DNA of 57,410 nucleotides from Rhodobacterales bacterium (GCA_025362795.1 JANYFE010000002.1:1-57410); one strand, 5' to 3'; positions 18,117 through 27,535 are shown, numbered from the stretch's first letter. The notes: a model not told the origin generated them from the letters alone. Numbers and translations: made by a program.

Positions 18117-18908
18117 ATGACGTCTGCAACGACGCTGGCCGATCTGGCCGGAATGCTGGCCTCGGGTGGGGTTGAAGTGGTGGACCTCACCGGGGTTCTG
18201 GGGCCGGAAACGCCGCTGTTGAAGCTGCCGCCGGATTTTGCCCGCGACACCCCGGCGATCGAGATTCACCGGATCAGCGAGTATGACAAGGACGGGCCGT
18301 TCTGGGCGTGGAATTGGCTGAAGGTCGGCGAGCATTCGGGGACGCATTTTGACGCGCCGCACCACTGGATCACCGGGCGCGATTTCGCCGACGGCTATAC
18401 CGACACGCTGCCGGTGCAGCGGCTGGTGGCCCCGGTCAACGTGTTGGACTTTGCGGCGGAATGTGCGGCCGACCCCGATTTTCTGCTGACCATTGCGCAT
18501 GTCAAAACCTGGGAAGCCAAACACGGTGCCATCAAGGCGGGCGAATGGGTCGTGCTGCGGTCGGACTGGGATGCCCGCGCCCATGACGCCGGGTTGTTCC
18601 TGAACGCCAACGAGACCGGGCCGCATACGCCGGGGCCGACTTCCGAGGTGGTGGAATATCTGATCGGGCTGGGCATTGTCGGCTGGGGGTCGCAGTGCAT
18701 CGGCACGGACGCGGGTCAGGCCGGGGGCATGACCCCGCCCTATCCGGCGCATAACCTGCTGCACAAGAACAACCGCTACGGGCTGGCCTCGCTGGCCAAT
18801 CTGGACAAGTTGCCGCCCAAGGGCGCGATCCTGATCGCGGCACCGTTGAAGATCAAGAATGGCACCGGATCGCCGATCCGGGCGCTGGCGCTGGTGCCGA
18901 GGGGCTGA
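18117..18908 (+). CDS. Cyclase family protein (bacterial kynurenine-formamidase-like metal hydrolase)
   Basis: A 263-residue protein with the family metal-binding motif HSGTHFDAPH at 73-82. The family includes kynurenine formamidases and related hydrolases that open formyl-amides or lactones. The start follows AGGGAG with good spacing. Its stop overlaps the ATG of the following FAD oxidoreductase gene, so the two are translationally coupled. In this island it could hydrolyse an N-formyl or cyclic intermediate of an aromatic compound. True kynurenine formamidase is possible, but no other kynurenine-pathway gene is visible here. Confidence 0.87.
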   Translation: MTSATTLADLAGMLASGGVEVVDLTGVLGPETPLLKLPPDFARDTPAIEIHRISEYDKDGPFWAWNWLKVGEHSGTHFDAPHHWITGRDFADGYTDTLPVQRLVAPVNVLDFAAECAADPDFLLTIAHVKTWEAKHGAIKAGEWVVLRSDWDARAHDAGLFLNANETGPHTPGPTSEVVEYLIGLGIVGWGSQCIGTDAGQAGGMTPPYPAHNLLHKNNRYGLASLANLDKLPPKGAILIAAPLKIKNGTGSPIRALALVPRG

Positions 18909-20461
18909 TGACCGACCATGTCATCATCGGTTCCGGCATCAACGCGCTTGTGGCCGGCGCGATGCTGGGGCTGCGGGGGCAAAAGGTTTTGCTGCTGGAG
19001 CGGTCTGACCGCGCCGGCGGCTGCCTGCGGTCGGAGGAGGTGACGCTGCCCGGGTTTACCCATGACGTGATGGCGGCGACCTGGGTGCTGTTCATGACCT
19101 CGCCCGCCGGGGCTGCGCTGGGGCCGGATCTGGCGCGGCATGGCTTTGAATATTGCCATGCAGCGCATCCGACGGCGGTTTTGCGGCCGGATGGGACGGC
19201 GCTGGTCGCGGCGATGGACCGGGCGGCGAATGTGGCGGCGTTCAACGCGCTGACGGCGGGGGATGGTGACCGGCATGCCCGCGATGTCGGAGCGATCGAG
19301 GCGGATGCGCCGTTTCTGTTTGCTTTGCTGGGCGGGTCGTTGTGGTCGTGGCCGATGGTGAAACTGCTGTGGGGGCAGGTGCGCAAACGGGGCTTGCGCG
19401 GGCTTGCGGCATGGATGGGTGCGGCGCTGGCTTCGGCGCGGGGCTGGCTGGAGGGCTATCACAGTCCGCTGGTGCAGGCGTTGTGGGCGCCCTGGGTGCT
19501 GCATTGCGGGCTGACGCCGGAAAGCGCCTATTCGGGGCAGATGGCCAAAGTTGTGGCGTTCGCGCTGGAGGCGGCGGGGGCGCCGGTCGTGAAGGGCGGG
19601 GCGGCGGTGGCGGTGACGGCGTTTCGGCAGCTGATCGAGGAGAAGGGCGGCGAGATACGCTGCGGCGCAGATGTGGAGCGGATACTGGTGCGCGATGGCC
19701 GCGTGACGGGGGTTCGGCTGTTCGGTGGCGCAGAGATTGCCTGTGGGTCGGTGCTGGCGTCGGTGGCGCCGGGGCAGTTGTACGGGCGGTTGCTGGAGGG
19801 CGTGAACCTGCCGAAGGATCAGGCGGCGGCGCGGGGGTTCCGGCATGGGCGGGGGAATTTCCAGCTGCATTACGCGCTGGACCGCAGCCCGGAATGGTTG
19901 ACGGCGGGGCTGGAGGATGTGGCGCTGATCCATCTGTCGGATGGCATTGATGCCGTGTCGAAATCGGCCAACGAGGCAGAGCGGGGGATGCTGCCGGAGG
20001 TGCCGACGATTTGCGTGGGACAGCCGTCGCGGCTGGACCCGTCGCGCTGCCCTGACGGCAAGGCGGTCTTGTGGCTGCAAATCCCCGATGCGCCGCGCGT
20101 GATCAAGGGCGATGCGGGCGGCGAGATTGACGGGCAAGACTGGGCAGCGGTGCGCGAAGCGTTTGCGGACCGTATCGAGGCGATATTGGCGCGGCATATC
20201 AAGGATTTCGCTGCGATCAAACTGGCGCGGCGGGCCTATTCGCCTGCGGACCTTGAAGCGATGAACATCAACCTTGTCGGCGGTGATCCCTATGGCGGGG
20301 CTTGTTCGATTGACCAGTTTTTCATCTGGCGGCCCTTTGCCCATTCGACCAATGGCAGGGGGACAGTGCGCGGCTTGATCCATATCGGGGCCTCGACCCA
20401 TCCCGGCCCCGGATTGGGCGGCGGATCGGGCTATAACGCGGCGAAAAGGCTGGGGGCATGA
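18908..20461 (+). CDS. Phytoene-desaturase-like FAD-dependent oxidoreductase (copy 2)
   Basis: A 517-residue flavoprotein with the N-terminal FAD fold GSGINALVAG at 8-17, a central substrate domain, and a C-terminal FAD motif near GLIHIGASTHPGPGLGGGSG. It shares layout and motifs with the protein at 16401-17969, including the shared phrase VGQPSRLDPSRCPDGK against VGQPTAFDPSRAPDGK. The two are therefore paralogs placed at the head of opposite arms. They may act together as two subunits or in successive oxidations. It overlaps the cyclase gene upstream and the MarR gene downstream by 4 nt each. Confidence 0.88.
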   Translation: MTDHVIIGSGINALVAGAMLGLRGQKVLLLERSDRAGGCLRSEEVTLPGFTHDVMAATWVLFMTSPAGAALGPDLARHGFEYCHAAHPTAVLRPDGTALVAAMDRAANVAAFNALTAGDGDRHARDVGAIEADAPFLFALLGGSLWSWPMVKLLWGQVRKRGLRGLAAWMGAALASARGWLEGYHSPLVQALWAPWVLHCGLTPESAYSGQMAKVVAFALEAAGAPVVKGGAAVAVTAFRQLIEEKGGEIRCGADVERILVRDGRVTGVRLFGGAEIACGSVLASVAPGQLYGRLLEGVNLPKDQAAARGFRHGRGNFQLHYALDRSPEWLTAGLEDVALIHLSDGIDAVSKSANEAERGMLPEVPTICVGQPSRLDPSRCPDGKAVLWLQIPDAPRVIKGDAGGEIDGQDWAAVREAFADRIEAILARHIKDFAAIKLARRAYSPADLEAMNINLVGGDPYGGACSIDQFFIWRPFAHSTNGRGTVRGLIHIGASTHPGPGLGGGSGYNAAKRLGA

Positions 20462-20928
20462 ACGACGAGACCGCCATCCATCTGCGTCTGGGCGAGATCG
20501 GCCTCGGCAATTACGCGCCCTATCTGATGAACCGGATCATGGGGCGCTATAATGCGGCCTTGCGCGCCGAGATGGCGGAACTGGGCCTGACCACGCCCAA
20601 GATGCGGGCGCTGGCGGTGCTGTCGGTGGTCGAAGGTCCGCTGATCCGGGAATTGTCGGTTTACACGGTGGTCGAGGCCTCCACGTTAAGCCGGGCGCTG
20701 GACCAGTTGCGGGCGGATGGTCTGGTGCGGCGCGAGGTCGATGCGTCTGACAGCCGCGCGGTGCGGGTGTTCATCTCCGATGCGGGGCGGGCAACGTTTG
20801 AAACCTTGTGGCCGCATATGGCCGCCGGTCAGGCGCGGATGTTTCGCGGAATCCCAGAGGCCGAACGGCAGGCCTTTGTCGGCACGTTGCAGAAGATGCT
20901 GGCGAATATACGGAGGCACGACATCTGA
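20458..20928 (+). CDS. MarR-family transcriptional regulator
   Basis: A 156-residue protein with the MarR winged-helix fold. It has a helical N-terminus, LTTPKMRALAVLSVV, recognition-helix region VVEASTLSRALDQLRADGLVRRE, and the conserved wing DASDSRAVRVFISDAGR. Dimeric MarR repressors usually respond to small aromatic ligands. Its gene overlaps both neighbours, and the palindromes in the divergent promoter region at about 18000 are its likely target. I infer that it represses both arms until the substrate or an intermediate is present. Confidence 0.93.
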   Translation: MNDETAIHLRLGEIGLGNYAPYLMNRIMGRYNAALRAEMAELGLTTPKMRALAVLSVVEGPLIRELSVYTVVEASTLSRALDQLRADGLVRREVDASDSRAVRVFISDAGRATFETLWPHMAAGQARMFRGIPEAERQAFVGTLQKMLANIRRHDI

Positions 20929-23072
20929 TGGCAGAGCGCAGTTTCAAAGCGGAAGTCGAGCATTTGCGGCTGGGCGATGGCGGCACCTTTACCGGCGAGG
21001 GGATACTGGCGCTGACCAAGGCCTTGCTGGAAAACGGCGTGGGCTATGTCGGCGGCTATCAGGGTGCGCCGATTTCGCACCTGATGGACGTGCTGGCCGA
21101 TGCACAGGATTTGCTGGGCGAATTGGGGGTCCGTTATGAGGCCAATGCCAACGAGGCGGCGGCGGCGGCCATGCTGGCGGCCTCGGTGCATTACCCCATT
21201 CGCGGGGCGGTGACGTTCAAGGGGCCAGTCGGCGTGAATGTGGCGTCGGACGCGCTGGCGAACCTTGCCTCGTCGGGGGTGACGGGCGGCGCTTTGGTGA
21301 TTGTTGGCGAGGATTACGGCGAGGGTTCCTCGATCATGCAGGAACGCAGCCATGCCTTTGCGATGAAATCGCAGTTCTGGCTGTTGGACCCGCGCCCCAA
21401 TCTGCCGTCGATCGTGAAAGCGGTTGGCGACAGTTTTGCACTGTCAGAGGCGACGAATACCCCGGTCATGCTGATGGTCCGCATCCGGTCGTGCCATGTC
21501 ACCGGGCAATTCGCCACCCGCGACAATCAGCGGCCGAAACTGTCGGTCAAGGATGCGCTGAGCGCCCCAAGGTCGGATTTCAACCGGGTGGTCCTGCCGC
21601 CGATGTCCTATGTCCACGAACAGGACAAGATCAAGAACCGCTGGCCCGCCGCACAGGCCTTCATCAAGGCCCACGGGTTGAACGAGGTATTCGGGCCGGA
21701 TGCCAAGGTGGGCATTGTCGTGCAGGGCGGCATGTACAACGGCACCATTCGCGCCCTGCAACGGCTGGGGCTGGCCGATATTTTTGGCGAGACGCAGGTC
21801 CCCTTGTATGTGCTGAACGTGACCTATCCGCTGGTGCCGGACGAGTTTCTGGCCTTCGCGGCGGGCAAGGACCATCTGCTGGTGATCGAGGAAGGCCAGC
21901 CGGAATTCATCGAACAGGCACTGGGCGCAATCCTGTACCGGGCTGAGGCCCATGTGAAACTGCATGGCAAAGGTGCGTTTCCGATGGCAGGGGAATACAC
22001 CGGCACGGTGATGTTTCAGGGCATCGAGGCGTTTCTGAAAACCGCAGCACCAGGGATGCTGCCGGCGGTGGTGCGGGCCCCGAATGCGGACAAGCCGCAG
22101 ATCCCCGACCTGTCGAAAACCGTGCCGATCCGGCCACCGGGGTTCTGCACCGGCTGTCCGGAACGGCCGATATTCGCGGCGATGAAGCTGGTGGAACAGG
22201 AACTGGGCAAGCACCAGATTGCCGCCGACATTGGCTGTCATCTGTTCGCTTCATTGCCGCCATTCGAGATTGGCGGCGCGACGATGGGCTACGGACTTGG
22301 GCCGGCAGCCAATGGCGCGTTTGATGGCGGCGGCGCGCGCCGGCCGATTGCCATCATCGGCGATGGCGGGTTCTGGCATAACGGGCTGTCGTCCAGTTTC
22401 ACCAATATGGCGTTCAACAAATCGGACGGCGTGGCGATCGTGGTGGACAACTATTACTCCGCTGCAACGGGCGGGCAGGACAACATGTCGTCCCGCGCCG
22501 ACAATACCACCAAATCGACCAAGAACCCGATTTCCAAGGCGCTGAAAGGCGTGGGGATCGACTGGGTCCGGCAGATTGACCACACCTATGATGTGGGGAA
22601 GATGCGCGACACGCTGCGCGAGGCTTTGACCACCAACACACCGGGGCCGAAGGTGATTGTCGCGTCATCGGAATGCATGCTGAACAAGCAGCGCCGCGAA
22701 AAGCCTTTGCGCGTGGCGGCGATCAAGGCGGGGCGCCGGGTGGAAGCGCCGCGGTTTGGCGTCGACGAAGACATCTGCACCGGCGACCACGCCTGTATCC
22801 GGCTGTCGGGCTGCCCGTCCTTGTCATTGAAAAGACTGGACGATCCGTTGCGCGATGACCCGGTGGCGTCGATTGACCAAAGCTGTGTCGGCTGTGGCAA
22901 TTGTGGTGAGGTGGCGGATGCCGCGATCCTGTGCCCCAGCTTTTACCGCGCCGATGTGGTGCACAACCCCCGCGCGTGGGAGCAGCGGCTGTCGGCGTTT
23001 CGGTTGCGGATCATTGGCCGGCTGCAAGCCCGGCGCGCGGCGCGGCGGCTGTCGTTCGAGGTCGCGCCATGA
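20928..23072 (+). CDS. iorA: Indolepyruvate ferredoxin oxidoreductase, alpha-type subunit
   Basis: A 714-residue thiamine-diphosphate enzyme subunit. It has an N-terminal pyrimidine-binding domain (LTKALLENGVGYVGGYQGAP), a central domain, a ThDP/Mg-binding domain with GDGGFWHNG and the downstream VVDNYYSAATGGQDN, and a C-terminal ferredoxin-type part with CTGDHAC and CVGCGNCG clusters. Relatives convert aryl pyruvates with CoA to aryl-acetyl-CoA and reduced ferredoxin. The ATG overlaps the MarR stop, and its own stop overlaps iorB. Occurrence in a presumably aerobic bacterium is known for this family. It suggests that the island ends in a 2-oxo acid with an aromatic side chain. Confidence 0.9.
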   Translation: MAERSFKAEVEHLRLGDGGTFTGEGILALTKALLENGVGYVGGYQGAPISHLMDVLADAQDLLGELGVRYEANANEAAAAAMLAASVHYPIRGAVTFKGPVGVNVASDALANLASSGVTGGALVIVGEDYGEGSSIMQERSHAFAMKSQFWLLDPRPNLPSIVKAVGDSFALSEATNTPVMLMVRIRSCHVTGQFATRDNQRPKLSVKDALSAPRSDFNRVVLPPMSYVHEQDKIKNRWPAAQAFIKAHGLNEVFGPDAKVGIVVQGGMYNGTIRALQRLGLADIFGETQVPLYVLNVTYPLVPDEFLAFAAGKDHLLVIEEGQPEFIEQALGAILYRAEAHVKLHGKGAFPMAGEYTGTVMFQGIEAFLKTAAPGMLPAVVRAPNADKPQIPDLSKTVPIRPPGFCTGCPERPIFAAMKLVEQELGKHQIAADIGCHLFASLPPFEIGGATMGYGLGPAANGAFDGGGARRPIAIIGDGGFWHNGLSSSFTNMAFNKSDGVAIVVDNYYSAATGGQDNMSSRADNTTKSTKNPISKALKGVGIDWVRQIDHTYDVGKMRDTLREALTTNTPGPKVIVASSECMLNKQRREKPLRVAAIKAGRRVEAPRFGVDEDICTGDHACIRLSGCPSLSLKRLDDPLRDDPVASIDQSCVGCGNCGEVADAAILCPSFYRADVVHNPRAWEQRLSAFRLRIIGRLQARRAARRLSFEVAP

Positions 23073-24619
23073 CGCTGCACGCGGCATTGCCGCCCCTCCC
23101 GCAAGATCCGCGGCTGGGGGGGATCATCAAGCTGGCGGTGCTGGCGGTGGGGGGGCAGGGCGGCGGCGTGCTGACCTCGTGGATCGAGGATCTGGCCCGT
23201 GGCAATGGCTATGCGGCGCAGGCGACATCGGTCGCGGGGGTGGCGCAGCGCACGGGGGCCACGATCTATTATGTCGAGATGTGCCCGGTATCGCCGCGCC
23301 CGCCGGTCTTTGCGCTGATGCCGGCCGCGGGCGATGTGGATATCATGATCACATCAGAGATGATGGAGGCCGGGCGGTCGATCATCCGGGGGTTTGTGAC
23401 GCCGGACCGCACAACGCTGATCACCTCGACCCACCGGGCGTTGGCGGTCAGTGAAAAGATGATGCCGGGCGATGGGATTGCCTCCAGTGCCGAGGTGATG
23501 GCGGCGGCCGAGATCGCGGCGCGACGGCTGATCAGCGCCGATTTCGATGCGCTGGCGATTGCGCAGGGGTCGGTGATTTCGGCGTCGTTGTTCGGGGCGC
23601 TGGCGGCGTCCGGGGCGCTGCCGTTTCCGGTTCAGGCATTCGAGGCGGCGATCATGGCGGGTGGCAAGGGGGCGGAGGCCTCGTTGCGGGCGTTTCGCGC
23701 CGGGTTCGAGGCGGCGCAGTCGCCGGTGGGGCAGTCGCCGGTGGGGCAGACCGCGCCCATAGTCCCTGCTGCCGCCATCGCCGCCAGGGGGCCGGCGCAC
23801 CTGATGGCGCAATGGCAGACCCTGACTGCCCGCGTGCTGCGGCTGCCGGCGCAGGTCGCCGCATTTGCGCGGCCCGGGTTGCAGAAGGTGGTGGATTTTC
23901 AGGATCTGGCGTACGGCGCGGAATACCTGACCCGTGTCGAATCCGTGCTGGCCCGCGATACCAGCCCGGACCACGGTCTGACCGCGCAGGCGGCGAAATA
24001 TATCGCCAATGCAATGGCTTATGATGATGTGATCCGGGTGGCCGACCTGAAAACACGAGCCAGCCGCCAAAGCCGCATTGCCGCTGAGATGGGGGTGGAC
24101 AGTGCCAAAGTCATGCATGTGACCGAATTCTTTCACCCGAGGGCCGAAGAAATCATTGGCATGCTGCCTGCCAGACTGGGCGCAAAGCTGGACGCCAGCC
24201 CGGTCTGGACCGCCCGGATCGACCGGATCTTCAACAAGGGCCGGCGGTTGCGGTCGGACGGGTTGACAGCCTATGTCCTGCTGTATGCCCTGAGCGGCCT
24301 GAAATCCCGCCGCCGCCGTTCGTTCCGGCATGCCCAGGAACAGGCCCATCTGACCCGCTGGCTGGACACCGCACTTGGCTATCTGCCCAATCACGCGCTG
24401 GCCACCGAGGTCGTGAAATGCCGCCGCCTGATCAAGGGCTATTCCGACACGCACACCCGGGGTCTGTCCAAGTTCGACCGTGTGCTGGCGGGCGTGGCGC
24501 TGGTGGCCAAGCGCGAGGATGCCGCCGACTGGACCCGCCGGCTGCGCGAAGCCGCCTTGCAGGACGAAGCGGGCCGGGCGCTGGATGGGGCGCTGCAAAC
24601 CGTCGCCAGTTTTAGCTGA
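23069..24619 (+). CDS. iorB: Indolepyruvate oxidoreductase subunit beta-family protein with long C-terminal extension
   Basis: A 516-residue partner of the preceding alpha-type subunit. Residues about 15-205 form the gamma/catalytic-type domain (VLAVGGQGGGVLTSW near the N-terminus) that pairs with IorA. The remaining about 290 residues are the extra C-terminal domain seen in proteobacterial long IorB proteins (DUF6537). A Gln/Pro/Gly linker (QSPVGQSPVGQ) lies between them and is encoded by a perfect 15-bp tandem duplication at 23717-23746. Translation is coupled to iorA by an ATGA overlap. It is the last gene of the plus-strand arm. Confidence 0.88.
   Translation: MTLHAALPPLPQDPRLGGIIKLAVLAVGGQGGGVLTSWIEDLARGNGYAAQATSVAGVAQRTGATIYYVEMCPVSPRPPVFALMPAAGDVDIMITSEMMEAGRSIIRGFVTPDRTTLITSTHRALAVSEKMMPGDGIASSAEVMAAAEIAARRLISADFDALAIAQGSVISASLFGALAASGALPFPVQAFEAAIMAGGKGAEASLRAFRAGFEAAQSPVGQSPVGQTAPIVPAAAIAARGPAHLMAQWQTLTARVLRLPAQVAAFARPGLQKVVDFQDLAYGAEYLTRVESVLARDTSPDHGLTAQAAKYIANAMAYDDVIRVADLKTRASRQSRIAAEMGVDSAKVMHVTEFFHPRAEEIIGMLPARLGAKLDASPVWTARIDRIFNKGRRLRSDGLTAYVLLYALSGLKSRRRRSFRHAQEQAHLTRWLDTALGYLPNHALATEVVKCRRLIKGYSDTHTRGLSKFDRVLAGVALVAKREDAADWTRRLREAALQDEAGRALDGALQTVASFS
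23717..23746 (+). repeat. 15-bp tandem duplication in the iorB linker
   Basis: Two identical copies of CAGTCGCCGGTGGGG lie end to end. They add QSPVG twice to the linker between the two IorB domains and keep the frame. Confidence 0.8.
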
Positions 24620-24692
24620 CCCAAGGCCCCTGAGCCGCGACCGCGATCACCCCGCCCGCAAGCCGCGTCAAATGACGCACCCTGCCGCCCGG

Positions 24693-25184
24693 TCATTCGG
24701 CCAGCCCGCGATAGCCGCCGTTCCAGTAGATCAGCGCACCCTGCCCCGGCGTGGTGCGGATCGCCAGCACGCGGCCGATCACGATGGAATGGGTGCCGCG
24801 GTCCAACATCTCTTCCACGGCGCAGTCAAAGGCGAGTGGTGCGCCTGCCAGCGTCCGCGCCCCGGCCGCGCCCGTGACCCAGTCCGCGCCGTCATACCGC
24901 GCCGCGCCCCGCGCCCCGGACCTGCCGGAAAACCGTTCCGCCACCGCCTGATGCGCCGCACCCAGTGCTGACCAGCCGAACACTCCGGCCTCTTTCAGCA
25001 ACGGCCAGCCCGACGAGGCGCGGTTGACACAGGCCAGCACCATCGGCGGTTCCGCTGTCAGCGAAATGCCGGAGGTCACGACCAGACCGGACGCCGCTTC
25101 GCCCGCCCCCATCGTGATCAGGCTGCACGAGCCGACAAAGCCCCGCATTGCCACTTTGAACGCGCTTGCCGTGGGTTCTGCCAT
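24693..25184 (-). CDS. Flavin reductase family protein
   Basis: A 163-residue FMN/FAD-binding split-barrel protein with the usual motifs VTSGISLTAEPPMVLACVNRASS and, near the C-terminus, HSIVIGRVLAI followed by LIYWNGGYR. Such proteins supply reduced flavin to two-component monooxygenases. No oxygenase partner is adjacent, so the client is unknown. It converges on iorB with a 73-bp gap and is probably not part of that operon. Confidence 0.92.
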   Translation of the reverse strand: MAEPTASAFKVAMRGFVGSCSLITMGAGEAASGLVVTSGISLTAEPPMVLACVNRASSGWPLLKEAGVFGWSALGAAHQAVAERFSGRSGARGAARYDGADWVTGAAGARTLAGAPLAFDCAVEEMLDRGTHSIVIGRVLAIRTTPGQGALIYWNGGYRGLAE

Positions 25185-25322
25185 GCCGCCTCCGATCCTA
25201 TCGGCAGATAGAGCAGTCGCGCGCCGGTTTCCAGCGACCCGCGAGGTTTACGAAGTCTGCGGCACGCCTTAGTCTGTCTTAGTCGCCAAAAACAGGGCGC
25301 ACCCCCGAATCCCAGAGGCCGC

Positions 25323-27065
25323 ATGTCCGACCCCGTTCAAGCCTACCGCGTTCTGGCCCGCAAATATCGGCCGGAAACCTTTGCCGATCTGGTCGGACAG
25401 GAAGCGATGGTCCGCACCCTGAAAAACGCCTTTGCCGCTGACCGGATCGCGCATGCGTTCATCATGACCGGCATTCGCGGCACCGGCAAAACCACTACGG
25501 CAAGGATCATTGCAAAGGGGCTGAACTGCGTCGGGCCGGACGGCAAGGGTGGCCCCACGACCGAGCCTTGCGGCCTGTGCGATCCGTGCCGGTCGATTGC
25601 CGAGGGCCGCCATGTCGACGTGCTGGAAATGGATGCGGCCAGCCAGTCGGGCGTGCAGAACATCCGTGACGCCATCATCGACACCGTGTCCTATCGCGCC
25701 GCTTCGGCCCGGTTCAAGGTCATCATTCTGGACGAAGTTCACATGCTGAGCCCTGCAGCCTTTAACGCGCTGCTGAAAACGCTGGAAGAACCGCCCGCCC
25801 ATGTGAAATTCATTCTGGCCACCACGGAGATTCGCAAGGTCCCGGTCACGGTCCTGTCGCGCTGCCAGCGCTTTGATCTGCGGCGGATCGAGCCGGAGGT
25901 GATGCTGGGCTTGTTGCGCCGCATCGCCACGGCGGAACAGGCGCAGATCAGCGATGCGGCGCTGGCGCTGATCACGCGGGCGGCAGAGGGGTCGGCGCGG
26001 GATGCGACATCGCTGTTGGATCAGTCGATTTCCAACGGTGCGGGCGAGGTTTCGGCAGAACAGGTGCGCAGCATGCTGGGTCTGGCCGACCGGGGCCGTG
26101 TGCTGGACCTGTTCGACATGATCATGAAGGGTGCGGCACCAGAGGCTTTGGCGGAACTGGCGGGGCAGTATGCCGATGGGGCCGATCCTTTGGCCGTGCT
26201 GCGCGATCTGGCAGAGATTACCCATTGGATATCGGTGATCAAGATCACGCCAGAGGCCGCCGAAGATCCGACGACACCGCCGGATGAACGGGCGCGCGGG
26301 CTGGATATGGCGCTGCGGCTGCCGATGCGGGTGCTGTCGCGGATGTGGCAGATGCTGCTGAAGGCGCTGGAGGAGGTGCCCTTGGCACCGAATGCGATGA
26401 TGGCGGCGGAAATGGCGGTGATCCGGCTAACCCATGTCGCCGACCTGCCCGACCCCGAGACGCTGATCAAACGCCTGCAAAGCCAGCCGCAACCGACGGG
26501 CGGTGCACCCGCGGGGGGCGCGGGGGGTAGTACGGTGCAGGGGCCGATGATGCGGCTGGCACCTGCGGGGCCGGCACGAGGCCCGATGATGCAGGGCGGG
26601 CAGGCGCTGGCCTTGGCCGAAGCGCCGCTGACGGTGTACCAGACCTTTGATCAGGTCGTGGCGCTGATCCGGGAAAAGCGCGACATGCGGCTGCTGGTCG
26701 AGGTGGAAACCTCGCTGCGGCTGGCGAAATATGCGCCGGGGCGGATCGAGTTTGAACCTGCGCCAAATGCCGCGCCGGATCTGGCCGCGCGGCTGGGGCA
26801 ACGGTTGCAGGGCTGGACCGGTGTGCGCTGGGGGGTGGCGGTGGTCGGGTCGGGCGGTGCGCCCACGATTGCCGAGGTGCAGGATCAGGACTTGAACGCG
26901 GCCCGTGCCGAGGCCATGTCCAACCCGCTGGTGCAGGCGGTGCTGGCGGTGTTTCCGGGGGCCAGGATCACCGCGATACGCACCCAAGAGGCGATGGCGG
27001 CATCGGCGGCGGTCGAGGCTTTGCCAGAGGTGGATGACGAATGGGATCCGTTCGAGGACGAGTGA
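25323..27065 (+). CDS. dnaX: DNA polymerase III subunits gamma and tau
   Basis: A 580-residue clamp-loader ATPase. Walker A GIRGTGKTT is at 50-58, a zinc-binding cysteine set lies around CGLCDPC, Walker B is DEVHM, and the sensor region is LATTEIRKVPVTVLSRCQRFDLR. A Gly/Pro/Met-rich linker at about residues 390-430 precedes the tau C-terminal part that contacts polymerase and helicase. It is followed 7 bp later by ybaB and then by recR, the conserved bacterial order. Confidence 0.96.
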   Translation: MSDPVQAYRVLARKYRPETFADLVGQEAMVRTLKNAFAADRIAHAFIMTGIRGTGKTTTARIIAKGLNCVGPDGKGGPTTEPCGLCDPCRSIAEGRHVDVLEMDAASQSGVQNIRDAIIDTVSYRAASARFKVIILDEVHMLSPAAFNALLKTLEEPPAHVKFILATTEIRKVPVTVLSRCQRFDLRRIEPEVMLGLLRRIATAEQAQISDAALALITRAAEGSARDATSLLDQSISNGAGEVSAEQVRSMLGLADRGRVLDLFDMIMKGAAPEALAELAGQYADGADPLAVLRDLAEITHWISVIKITPEAAEDPTTPPDERARGLDMALRLPMRVLSRMWQMLLKALEEVPLAPNAMMAAEMAVIRLTHVADLPDPETLIKRLQSQPQPTGGAPAGGAGGSTVQGPMMRLAPAGPARGPMMQGGQALALAEAPLTVYQTFDQVVALIREKRDMRLLVEVETSLRLAKYAPGRIEFEPAPNAAPDLAARLGQRLQGWTGVRWGVAVVGSGGAPTIAEVQDQDLNAARAEAMSNPLVQAVLAVFPGARITAIRTQEAMAASAAVEALPEVDDEWDPFEDE

Positions 27066-27072
27066 GGGAAAG

Positions 27073-27426
27073 ATGCTGAAAGGTTTGGGCGGTCTGGCGG
27101 GTCTGGGCGATTTGCCGAAGATGATGAAAGCGGCGCAAGAGGCGCAGGCGAAGATGGCCGCGTTGCAAGATGATCTGGCGCGGATCGTGGTGCTGGGCGA
27201 GGCCGGTGGTGGTCTGGTCAGGGTGCGGGCGACTGCCAAGGGTCAGGTCACGGGGCTGGAGATTGACACTTCGATCCTGATCGCGTCGGAAAAAGAGGTC
27301 GTGGAAGACCTGATCGTTGCGGCCATTCAGGATGCGCAGGGCAAGGCCATGGCGCGAGGCCAGCAGGAAATGGCGCGGCTGGCCGAAAGCATGGGGTTGC
27401 CTGCCGATATGAAGCTGCCGTTTTGA
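27073..27426 (+). CDS. YbaB/EbfC nucleoid-associated protein
   Basis: A 117-residue small DNA-binding protein. It has a Gly-rich start (MLKGLGGLAGLGDLPKMMK), an alpha-helical KAAQEAQAKMAALQDDL, the strand region VVLGEAGGGLVRVRATAKGQV, and a Met-rich C-terminus. The start is 7 bp after the dnaX stop. Its position between dnaX and recR is the usual one. Confidence 0.94.
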   Translation: MLKGLGGLAGLGDLPKMMKAAQEAQAKMAALQDDLARIVVLGEAGGGLVRVRATAKGQVTGLEIDTSILIASEKEVVEDLIVAAIQDAQGKAMARGQQEMARLAESMGLPADMKLPF

Positions 27427-27535
27427 ACCGGCGTCCGGGTGGCACAGCCCGTGAAGGTCACACCCCCGGACTGCCGCGCGATACTTGTGGGCAGAGAATG
27501 CGAAACTCTAGGTAAACTGGGCGCAAAGGCAAGGC

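Noticed and set aside
18776-20401. 541-residue minus-strand ORF antisense to the second FAD oxidoreductase
   Set aside because: It is very rich in Arg, Pro, His and Gln, has no domain, and is fully covered by a well supported gene on the other strand.
25185-25322. Possible 4.5S RNA gene upstream of dnaX
   Set aside because: That location is used in some bacteria, but the region lacks the conserved GGAA-type loop and a long helix.
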